Source: an uncultured Acidobacteriota bacterium (lineage in GTDB: Bacteria > Acidobacteriota > Blastocatellia > Pyrinomonadales > Pyrinomonadaceae). Taken from it: a stretch of DNA of 5,876 nucleotides. Each line of letters starts with the position of its first letter. The first letter of the stretch is position 1. The stretch covers positions 5,267 through 11,142 of the forward strand of contig CADEEU010000087.1 of the NCBI GenBank assembly GCA_902826385.1, given 5' to 3'. The notes below the pieces were generated by a model. That model was not told the DNA's origin, did not search any database, and was given only the letters and a program-made list of their open reading frames with translations. Positions 1-4,814 of this stretch are shown one piece after another. A program made the translations under genes and the position numbers.

Positions 1-675
1 GGCGTTGTGCAGACGGTCATCGAAGGCCGAAGGGTTACCGACGACGACACTCTCGATCTTGCCAAAATGATCTTTCGCGGCAAGATAAATACCGAGATAC
101 TCGCTGCGCTGCGGCATCACGGCATTGAGGCAGTCGGGCTTTCGGGAATCGACGGCGGAGTTATTAAGGCCGTCCGCCGTCCGCCGAGAGACGTCGTAGT
201 AAATAAACAAACCGGTGAAACCGAAAAGGTAGATTTTGGGCATGTCGGGGACGTGGTAGATGTCGATGCGCGGTTGATAAATCTTCTGCTTGAAAATTCC
301 TATCTGCCGGTGATCTCATCGCTGGGCGCCGATGACGAGGGCAAGATATTCAACATAAATGCCGATACCGTAGCGTCCGAAATCGCCGCAGAGCTGGGGG
401 CTGAAAAACTTATTCTGTTATCCGATGTAAATGGAATTTATCTTGACGAAAAAGACGAGAGCACCAAGATAAGCAGGCTAACGTCCACCGAGGCCCGTGC
501 GATGATCGAGTCGGGAAAAGCGACCGGAGGAATGATTCCGAAGCTGCAGAACCTGGTCGCGTTGCTCGAACGCGGTATAAAATCAACGCATGTGATCAGC
601 GGAAATACAAGAAACGCCCTTTTGTCAGAGGTGTTCACCGATCAGGGAACAGGTACAATGCTCGTGAAAGATTAG
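1..675 (+). CDS. argB: Acetylglutamate kinase, 3' part of gene (5' end outside window)
   Basis: N-acetylglutamate kinase phosphorylates N-acetyl-L-glutamate with ATP, the second step of arginine synthesis, in the cytoplasm. The reading frame is open from base 1, so the GTG at 7 is an internal codon, not the start. About 224 residues are visible of a family that is usually 280-300 long; the N-terminal glycine-rich ATP loop lies off the window. Visible family motifs in order are RVTDDDTL, the substrate-pocket segment GLSGIDGG (often GLSGKDGG, so Ile replaces a common Lys), FGHVGDV, the long conserved stretch NINADTVASEIA followed by LILLSDVNGIY, and ATGGMIPKL near the C-terminus. It ends with TGTMLVKD and TAG. 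It converges on the secG/tRNA transcript and is followed 13 bases later by a hairpin terminator. The upstream arginine genes cannot be seen. Identity is very secure from the amino-acid kinase motifs. Confidence 0.96.
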   Translation, partial: GVVQTVIEGRRVTDDDTLDLAKMIFRGKINTEILAALRHHGIEAVGLSGIDGGVIKAVRRPPRDVVVNKQTGETEKVDFGHVGDVVDVDARLINLLLENSYLPVISSLGADDEGKIFNINADTVASEIAAELGAEKLILLSDVNGIYLDEKDESTKISRLTSTEARAMIESGKATGGMIPKLQNLVALLERGIKSTHVISGNTRNALLSEVFTDQGTGTMLVKD

Positions 676-688
676 GCCCTTGAAGCAA

Positions 689-717
689 AAAAGCCGTCTT
701 CGATGAAGACAGCTTTT
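689..717. terminator. Bidirectional intrinsic terminator between argB and tRNA-Leu
   Basis: The sequence forms a hairpin with left arm AAAAGC-C-GTCTTC, loop GAT and right arm GAAGAC-A-GCTTTT. That is 12 base pairs with a single C/A mismatch. On the + strand the T run (TTTTATT) serves argB, which stops at 675. On the minus strand the exit gives TTTTTT followed by GC, which suits the end of the secG/tRNA-Leu transcript 11 bases after the tRNA 3' end. Because both flanking genes converge here, a shared terminator is the natural reading. The minus-strand U tract is the stronger one. Confidence 0.8.
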
Positions 718-728
718 ATTCTTTCAGG

Positions 729-813
729 TGGTGCCGAGGGCGGGACTCGAACCCGCACGGATTGCTCCACACGCCCCTCAAACGTGCGCGGCTACCAATT
801 ACGCCACCTCGGC
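729..813 (-). tRNA. tRNA-Leu, anticodon GAG (reads CUC/CUU)
   Basis: Reading the minus strand gives an 85-base class II tRNA. The acceptor stem GCCGAGG pairs with CCTCGGC, the discriminator is A, and CCA is encoded in the DNA (729-731). The D loop contains AATTGGTAG. The anticodon stem CACGT/GCGTG closes the loop TTGAGGG, placing GAG at + strand 777-779. A long variable arm (GGA-GCAA-TCC) is typical of Leu/Ser/Tyr tRNAs, and the T arm is GCGGG-TTCGAGT-CCCGC. It resembles E. coli leuU closely in the acceptor and D arm. It starts 28 bases after the secG stop, so it may be processed from the pgk-tpiA-secG transcript. I see no convincing separate promoter in the short gap 814-841. Confidence 0.96.
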
Positions 814-841
814 AAGATTTTCAAAATATCCCGTTTCGGTC

Positions 842-1279
842 CTACTGGCCGTTGGAGTTAGATGGCGGAGCAGCGGGCGCATTTGTGTTTGTCGGAGCCG
901 CATTGTTCGCATCGGCAGGAATTGTAATCGTCTGCTCGCTTCCTGCGGCGATCGTAGCTTGAACGATCGGCGTGGCTTCAGCCGCCGGAGCAGGAGTAGG
1001 CGTAGCCTCTGACACCGAGTCATCTTCAATGCCCGGCAATACAGACGCGTTGCCGCTGAGCGCCGGCATCGAGATCATCAGCGCAGACAACATAAACACG
1101 ATCGCGGCACCGATGCTGAATTTGGCCAGTACCGAAGCCGTACCGCGCGGAGCAAAGGCTGTGCTCGAAACGTTGCTGGTGAACAAAGCTCCGGCGTCCG
1201 TCTTTCCGGGCTGCAGCAAAACCGAGCCGATCAAGACGACGCACGAGATGAAAAATAATGCGTAAAGAATGTAAAGCAA
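842..1279 (-). CDS. secG: Protein translocase subunit SecG with long C-terminal tail
   Basis: SecG is the small accessory membrane subunit of the SecYEG channel and assists SecA-driven export across the inner membrane. The 145-residue product begins with a first membrane helix (about residues 2-22) ending in LLQPGK, then the conserved loop DAGALF and SSTAFAPRGTA, then a second helix (about 52-72). This is the full SecG core. After residue 75 comes a tail of about 70 residues rich in Ala, Pro, Thr and Asn (for example ATPTPAPAAEATP) without recognised domains. Typical SecG proteins are about 75-115 residues, so the tail is an extension. The start is TTG: no ATG or GTG in frame would keep the first helix, and the next in-frame codon upstream that matters is the tpiA stop. 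Only a weak GGACGG-like ribosome site precedes it. It lies 18 bases after tpiA, in the same operon, and 28 bases before tRNA-Leu. Confidence 0.92.
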   Translation of the reverse strand: MLYILYALFFISCVVLIGSVLLQPGKTDAGALFTSNVSSTAFAPRGTASVLAKFSIGAAIVFMLSALMISMPALSGNASVLPGIEDDSVSEATPTPAPAAEATPIVQATIAAGSEQTITIPADANNAAPTNTNAPAAPPSNSNGQ

Positions 1280-1297
1280 ACCGTTATCCGTCCAACT

Positions 1298-2053
1298 TTA
1301 TTTGTAATTGACTATTCGGGCAAAACTATCAGCGTCCAAACTCGCGCCGCCGACCAGGGCTCCGTCGATATCCGGTTGGGCCATCAACGTTCCGATATTC
1401 TCCGGCTTGACCGATCCGCCGTATAAAACTCGTACGTTTTCAGCGGTGGCTTCGCCATGGGTTCCGGCGATGGTCCGCCGAATGTGCCCGTGCATTTCTT
1501 GAGCCTGTTCAGGCGTGGCGGTTTTACCCGTACCTATCGCCCAGACAGGCTCGTAAGCGATAATAATACGTTCCATATCGGAAACTGTCAATCCGGCCAA
1601 ACTTCCCCTAAGTTGGGTCTTTACCACAGATTCGGCCTCTCCCCCTTCCCTTTCCGTAAGGGATTCACCGACGCAGACAATCGCATTCAAACCCGCTTCA
1701 ACCGCCGCCTTTGTCTTTTTGTTTACCGCGACGTCGGACTCGCAATAAAACTGACGACGCTCGGAATGCCCGATGATCACGTACGAACAGCCGATGTCCT
1801 TTAACATTCCGGGCGTAACCTCGCCCGTATGTGCGCCAAATTCGCCCTGAATCGCACAGTTTTGGGCCGCTACTTGAATATTCGAGCCTTCAAGGCGGTC
1901 AGCGACCATTTTCAACGCAGTGAAAACCGGTGCGATAACCACTTCGCAATGATTTGCGTTGGCAACATAGGGCTTCAAGGCAAGCGCGGTATCGACCGCC
2001 TCACCAAGCAGCTTGAACATCTTCCAGTTTCCGGCGATTATCGGTTTTCTCAT
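1298..2053 (-). CDS. tpiA: Triosephosphate isomerase
   Basis: TpiA interconverts dihydroxyacetone phosphate and glyceraldehyde 3-phosphate in glycolysis and gluconeogenesis, as a cytoplasmic TIM-barrel dimer. The product is 251 residues, the usual length. Catalytic elements are all visible: AGNWKMF with Asn9 and Lys11, IGHSERR with the electrophile His96, AYEPVWAIGTG with the base Glu168 leading into mobile loop 6, and the phosphate-binding YGGSV (211-215) and GALVGGASL (231-239). The ATG start overlaps the last codons of hicA as ATGA (4 bases shared), and AAAGAG immediately precedes it, so translation may be coupled to hicA. The secG start follows 18 bases after the stop. This is the only isomerase gene visible, and nothing suggests damage. 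Confidence 0.98.
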   Translation of the reverse strand: MRKPIIAGNWKMFKLLGEAVDTALALKPYVANANHCEVVIAPVFTALKMVADRLEGSNIQVAAQNCAIQGEFGAHTGEVTPGMLKDIGCSYVIIGHSERRQFYCESDVAVNKKTKAAVEAGLNAIVCVGESLTEREGGEAESVVKTQLRGSLAGLTVSDMERIIIAYEPVWAIGTGKTATPEQAQEMHGHIRRTIAGTHGEATAENVRVLYGGSVKPENIGTLMAQPDIDGALVGGASLDADSFARIVNYK

Positions 2054-2289
2054 CTCTTTGCGTAGGCCTCAAGAAAATCTTGTCTTGATATACCCGATTG
2101 TGTACAGATCATTCGCAAGGTTGAAGATTTAATGTGAGGGTGATTTGGAAGCGTAAGGGGAGTCTTCGAACCATCGGCATTCTCACGAACCATTGCAATA
2201 TGTTCTCCTTCTCGAATCAAAGCAAAACCGAGAGTCTCAAGGGCCTTTACAACTCTTTTCTGCGGAGCATCGACTGGAAATTTGGGCAT
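2050..2289 (-). CDS. hicA: HicA-family toxin (mRNA interferase-like), in operon with hicB
   Basis: HicA toxins are small dsRBD-fold ribonucleases that cleave mRNA using a single catalytic His and are neutralised by HicB. The product is 79 residues, normal for the family. It shows the expected order: helix 1 (QKRVVKALETLGFALIREG), the His-containing strand GEHIAMV with His30 as candidate catalytic residue, a strand pair ending in TPLTLPNHP, then KSSTLRMICTQSGIS and QDFLEAY, matching the GTLRxIxxxAGIS-type C-terminal helix. The usual GSHH version of the active site is replaced by GEHIA, a variant I recall from other YcfA/HicA relatives. The start shares one base with the hicB stop (TAATG) and the stop overlaps the tpiA start by 4 bases. 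No ribosome site of its own is visible, so coupling to hicB is likely. Toxicity is inferred, not shown. Confidence 0.85.
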   Translation of the reverse strand: MPKFPVDAPQKRVVKALETLGFALIREGEHIAMVRENADGSKTPLTLPNHPHIKSSTLRMICTQSGISRQDFLEAYAKR

Positions 2290-2513
2290 TACGCAGCTAG
2301 TTGAGTCTCGGCAACGAACGCTTCAAGGATTGGAGATTCGGTATCGAAGATCTCTTCGCCGAATGTTTCTATGTGAAATTTAATGGCCGATTTAATGTCC
2401 GTAAGAGCCTCATCATAGGTGTCCCCCTGACCGACTACGACACCCTTTAGTCCTATCGGATATGACACATACCCATCGGAGTGTTTTTCGATGATGATCT
2501 TCAAAGAGTTCAT
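2289..2513 (-). CDS. hicB: HicB-family antitoxin (short, RNase H-like fold only)
   Basis: HicB binds HicA and blocks its ribonuclease site. The product shows the classic N-terminal pattern: KIIIEKHSDGYVSYPIG, then the turn VVVGQGDTYDEALTDIKSAIKFHIE, matching the GxGDTxEEALxNIKEAI signature of the HicB/UPF0150 family. I chose the ATG at 2513 (74 residues) because family members begin directly with the first strand. An in-frame ATG at 2540 (83 residues) sits exactly next to the pgk TGA and is also possible, especially by termination-reinitiation; neither has a good ribosome site. The protein ends soon after the helix (SPILEAFVAETQLAA), leaving no room for the C-terminal HTH or ribbon-helix-helix domain by which many HicB proteins autoregulate. 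It lies between pgk and hicA with no promoter space. Confidence 0.82.
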   Translation of the reverse strand: MNSLKIIIEKHSDGYVSYPIGLKGVVVGQGDTYDEALTDIKSAIKFHIETFGEEIFDTESPILEAFVAETQLAA

Positions 2514-2540
2514 AATGCGAAATTCTACCACAACTGACAT

Positions 2541-3854
2541 TCAACATTCGTTGAGTGCCGCTACGCCAGGCAGTAAATCACCTGCCAAAAATTCCAGCGT
2601 CGCGCCGCCGCCGGTGGAAATGTGCGATATTTTTTCTGCGAGGCCGGCCTGGTTTACAGCCGCTACAGAATCTCCGCCACCTACTATGGAAATTGCTCCC
2701 ATTTCTGTTGCTTTGGCAACGGCCTCGGCAATGGCGACGGTCCCTTCGTCGAACGGTTTTTCTTCAAACATACCCATCGGGCCGTTCCAGACGATTGTTT
2801 TTGCGCCGTCGAGGGCTTTTTCAAATATTTCTACGGTTTCAGGCCCAATGTCCAGGCCAACCAGGCCCGCGTTTGTGAATGAAACTGGAATTGCTTTTCG
2901 CGAAGTCAGCGGTTCGAAAGAATCTACTACCTGATGGTCGGTCGGCAATAATAACTCGACGCCCGCGTCTTTAGCTTTTTTCTCGATCTCGAGCGCCATT
3001 GGCATCATCTCGTCTTCGACCAGCGATTTACCGATGGTGAAGCCTTGCGCTTTGAAGAATGTGTACGACATCGCTCCGCCGATAAGGAGCTTATCGACCT
3101 TTCTCTCGATCAAAGATTCGATCACGGGTATTTTGTCCGAAACCTTGGCACCGCCTAAAATCGCTACAAATGGACGTTCGGGATTTTCGAGCGCCTTACC
3201 GAGGAAGTTCAGCTCTTTTTCCATCAACAATCCGGCGACACTCGTATCGATAAAATGAGTGATTCCTTCGGTCGAAGCATGTGCCCGGTGCGCGGTGCCG
3301 AAGGCGTCATTGACATAAACATCGCACAGGCCTGCGAGCTGTTTTGCAAAGTCCGGATCGTTTTTCTCTTCCTCTGCATGGAGTCGGAGGTTTTCGAGAA
3401 GCAGGACCTGGCCCTCTTTAAGATCAGACACAAGTTGCGATACTTCTGAACCGACACAGTCTTCGGCAAAGAAAACGCGATCGTTCTTGATTTCGGCTTT
3501 GCCGACGGCCGCGCCTTCGCCGCTTAGAACGACCGGTCCGTCGGCTTTGCCCGACAGTTCCTGAAGCTGCGGCACAGCGCGCAAATGTTCATAAACGGGC
3601 CGCAGGCTATATTTTGTCGCGTCGTAGGTCGTCCCTTTTTCTTCGGCCTTTTTCTTGTCTTTTAATGGGCGACCGAGATGCGATGCCAGAATGACCTTAG
3701 CTCCCTTATTGATTGCATACTCGATGGTCGGCAATGCCCCTTTGATACGAGTGTCGTCCTCGATGACACCGTTTTTTATCGGCACGTTAAAATCGACGCG
3801 AACAAAAACTCGCTTGCCCGTGATATCGACATCTTTGATCGTCTTTTTGCTCAT
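2541..3854 (-). CDS. pgk: Phosphoglycerate kinase with an extra internal segment
   Basis: Pgk transfers phosphate between 1,3-bisphosphoglycerate and ADP, producing ATP in glycolysis, as a cytoplasmic two-domain monomer. Conserved elements in order: VRVDFNVP (residues 18-25), substrate-binding SHLGRP (58-63), LLLENLRLH (151-159), YVNDAFGTAHRAHAS (180-194), LGGAKVSDKI (233-242), IGGAMSYTF, DIGPETVE, TIVWNGPMG (353-361), FDEGT and SIVGGGDSVAAV (389-400), STGGGA. The start is the ATG at 3854. It is preceded by AAAAAGGAG four bases upstream, and the frame's further upstream extension to 4226 is low-complexity antisense of another gene. At 437 residues it is longer than the usual 390-400; the surplus is mainly a segment of about 30 residues near 95-125, between SLRPVYEHL and FFAEDCVG. 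It is the first gene of the pgk-hicB-hicA-tpiA-secG-tRNA block. Confidence 0.97.
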   Translation of the reverse strand: MSKKTIKDVDITGKRVFVRVDFNVPIKNGVIEDDTRIKGALPTIEYAINKGAKVILASHLGRPLKDKKKAEEKGTTYDATKYSLRPVYEHLRAVPQLQELSGKADGPVVLSGEGAAVGKAEIKNDRVFFAEDCVGSEVSQLVSDLKEGQVLLLENLRLHAEEEKNDPDFAKQLAGLCDVYVNDAFGTAHRAHASTEGITHFIDTSVAGLLMEKELNFLGKALENPERPFVAILGGAKVSDKIPVIESLIERKVDKLLIGGAMSYTFFKAQGFTIGKSLVEDEMMPMALEIEKKAKDAGVELLLPTDHQVVDSFEPLTSRKAIPVSFTNAGLVGLDIGPETVEIFEKALDGAKTIVWNGPMGMFEEKPFDEGTVAIAEAVAKATEMGAISIVGGGDSVAAVNQAGLAEKISHISTGGGATLEFLAGDLLPGVAALNEC

Positions 3855-3858
3855 AGAG

Positions 3859-3867
3859 CTCCTTTTT
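3859..3867 (-). promoter_or_regulatory. Ribosome binding site of pgk
   Basis: On the minus strand AAAAAGGAG ends four bases before the ATG at 3854. It is the strongest ribosome site in the minus-strand block and decides the pgk start against the long upstream extension of the same frame. Confidence 0.75.
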
Positions 3868-3894
3868 CTCTCAGGAATAAAATCCAATTGCGTA

Positions 3895-3902
3895 AGTATA
3901 AC
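3895..3902. promoter_or_regulatory. Candidate overlapping divergent -10 elements for pgk and the small exported-protein gene
   Basis: The motif AGTATAAC reads TATACT on the minus strand, five of six matches to TATAAT, and TATAAC on the + strand, also five of six. The minus-strand version would give pgk a leader of roughly 35 bases. No convincing -35 box was found at a standard distance for either direction (at best TTTCCG for pgk with too long a spacer). This is a weak prediction based on position in the 123-base divergent gap. Confidence 0.3.
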
Positions 3903-3918
3903 GAATATTAGCTGCGTA

Positions 3919-3945
3919 CCGGAAAGACGCCCTGGGCGGTTCCGG
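3919..3945. repeat. Interrupted palindrome in the pgk divergent intergenic region
   Basis: CCGGAA (3919-3924) and TTCCGG (3940-3945) are perfect inverted arms. Inside them CGCCC (3928-3932) and GGGCG (3934-3938) form a second pair, separated by AGA on one side and G on the other. As DNA it lies just upstream of the candidate pgk -10, around the -35 position, where an operator or activator site would sit. As + strand RNA it would be a GC-rich hairpin followed by a T run (3952-3957) in the leader of the small exported-protein gene, resembling an attenuator. Sequence alone does not decide between these. Confidence 0.55.
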
Positions 3946-3977
3946 AGCAGACTTTTTGAATTAGGAGCAATATTAAA

Positions 3978-4208
3978 ATGAGAATTAAATCGATCTTCGC
4001 CGCAATGTTCGCCGTTGCAGTTTTTTGGACGTCGGCGTTTGCAGGTCAGGAAATGATGAAGCGCCAGGAGCCAACCATGACGGGAGCGCCGACGATGAAA
4101 AAAGCGGAACCGATGATGAAGAAGTCGGTCAGGAAATCGGGTGTGAAGAAAAAACGCGTGACCAAGAAATCTAAACGAAAGGCAGTTCGCCGAAGCGTGG
4201 CAAAATAA
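3978..4208 (+). CDS. Small exported, highly basic Met/Lys-rich protein of unknown function
   Basis: I do not recognise a family with certainty. The 76-residue product starts with a textbook signal peptide: MRIK, a hydrophobic core through about residue 19, and the signal peptidase I site AFA|GQ after residue 22. The mature part of about 54 residues first has spaced Met/Pro units (EPTMTGAPTMKKAEPMMKK), then a Lys/Arg-rich tail (VKKKRVTKKSKRKAVRRS) with no acidic residue and no Cys. It would be strongly cationic in the periplasm or outside the cell. TTAGGAG (3961-3967) lies 10 bases before the ATG, a good ribosome site that supports a real gene. It is divergent from pgk and convergent with the lipoprotein gene. 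It faintly resembles Met/Lys repeat secreted proteins (MXKDX type) but lacks their regular Asp. Roles such as anionic-polymer or metal binding are speculation. Confidence 0.72.
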   Translation: MRIKSIFAAMFAVAVFWTSAFAGQEMMKRQEPTMTGAPTMKKAEPMMKKSVRKSGVKKKRVTKKSKRKAVRRSVAK

Positions 4209-4240
4209 AAGTGAGAATGCCTTCAAGTCAAATTTGATCT

Positions 4241-4355
4241 AAGCTCCGTTAGGAGCGGCACGTGCTTTATTTCTCGTACTTAACGTGTCGCTCTTACAGA
4301 GCTTCAATGACTCTTTTGACCGCTCTTCTATAAACATTTGGCTCCCGCGGAAGCC
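4241..4355. repeat. Cluster of three related GCTCC/GGAGC palindromic units
   Basis: Arm 1 (4241-4263, AAGCTCCGTTAGGAGCGGCA then CGT) and arm 2 (4283-4304) are near-perfect inverted copies about 20 bases apart; 18 or more positions pair. Each arm is itself a hairpin: GCTCC-GTTA-GGAGC (4243-4256) and GCTCT-TAC-AGAGC (4290-4302). A third unit, CTATAAACATTTGGCTCC (4328-4345) followed by CGCGGAAGCC, is a diverged copy in the arm 2 orientation, again with its own hairpin (4340-4355). The cluster fills the 157-base gap between two convergent genes, and I see no coding sequence in it. It resembles the small interspersed palindromic repeats common in bacterial intergenic spaces. It may also end transcription from both sides, though no strong T tract follows. 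Confidence 0.65.
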
Positions 4356-4365
4356 GATCAAACTA

Positions 4366-4746
4366 CTATTTCAACCCAACCTGCGATTTCGACATTATTT
4401 TGTCGTTTCTGAAAGAAAGGATGATCGATGTGTAATTCTCGCCTGACCATTTGTACACAGAAAACTTCGAACCGCCGCCGCTTGAACTGCTTATTTCGGT
4501 TCCGGTTCCGCCGAGAATGCGGTCGACCTCGTTCTTTGGCATACCGATCTTCAACTGATTATATTTCGCCATCGTCAATACAGAGTTCGATTCTGTCGAA
4601 GGCGTAGCCGCCGGTCGGATGGAATTCGTAGGCGGTGGTGGTGGTGGCGGCGGGTCCTTTTTGCCGAGATTTCCAAGCCTCGGACAACCGCAGCCAAGGA
4701 CCGCAAGGAGCAGAAATATCGCAGCCAGGTTCGACAAGTTTTTCAT
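4366..4746 (-). CDS. Small lipoprotein with DUF3862/SmpA-OmlA-like domain
   Basis: The 126-residue product has a lipoprotein signal peptide: MKNLSN, a hydrophobic core, and the lipobox VLGC with Cys19 as the likely lipidated residue (a second Cys at 21). A linker follows with eight consecutive prolines (32-39) and then a Pro/Ser/Thr stretch. The C-terminal domain (about 55-126) starts MAKYNQLKIGMPKNEVDRIL with GG, then SVYKWSGEN, SIILSFRNDKIMSKSQ. This is the KYxxIKxGMxxxEVxxILG pattern of DUF3862, a fold related to SmpA/OmlA (BamE) and beta-lactamase inhibitor repeats. I chose the ATG at 4746 because it gives a clean signal peptide; in-frame codons up to 4803 would put charged and aromatic residues ahead of it. 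GGGAA upstream is a weak ribosome site. It lies 68 bases after gap on the same strand. It is probably envelope-anchored; the function is unknown. Confidence 0.82.
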   Translation of the reverse strand: MKNLSNLAAIFLLLAVLGCGCPRLGNLGKKDPPPPPPPPTNSIRPAATPSTESNSVLTMAKYNQLKIGMPKNEVDRILGGTGTEISSSSGGGSKFSVYKWSGENYTSIILSFRNDKIMSKSQVGLK

Positions 4747-4775
4747 GATTTCCCAATAAATCTCAGACTTTCCCC

Positions 4776-4796
4776 AAAACGCAGCCGGCGTCCGGC
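4776..4796 (-). terminator. Possible weak terminator after gap
   Basis: On the minus strand GCCGG-ACG-CCGGC forms a compact five-pair GC hairpin, followed after TGCG by TTTT. The four-base gap before a short T run makes it weak, so it may only attenuate read-through from gap into the lipoprotein gene. Confidence 0.35.
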
Positions 4797-4814
4797 GACT
4801 CAATCACCTAATGT

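Noticed and set aside
7..9. GTG at 7 as the start of argB
   Set aside because: The frame is open to base 1 and already inside conserved AGK sequence; the true start is upstream of the window.
728..1265. Several + strand open frames over the tRNA and secG
   Set aside because: They overlap a clear tRNA and are antisense to the secG membrane helices, with no ribosome sites or recognisable protein features.
1308..2065. + strand open frames antisense to tpiA
   Set aside because: Shadows of a strongly conserved gene on the other strand; composition and lack of motifs give no support.
2070..2082. Small palindrome CAAGA-AAA-TCTTG near the hicA 3' end
   Set aside because: Short AT-rich stem inside coding sequence for conserved-type residues (QDFLE); no T tract or regulatory context, so likely chance.
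3855..4226. N-terminal extension of the pgk reading frame up to 4226 (561 residues in total)
   Set aside because: The added part is His/Arg/Phe-rich antisense of the small exported-protein gene and has no PGK similarity. The ATG at 3854 has a strong AAGGAG and gives a proper PGK N-terminus.
4747..4803. Longer start for the lipoprotein gene
   Set aside because: It would place SRRTPAAFWGKSEIYWEI ahead of a perfect lipoprotein signal peptide and runs through the hairpin after gap.
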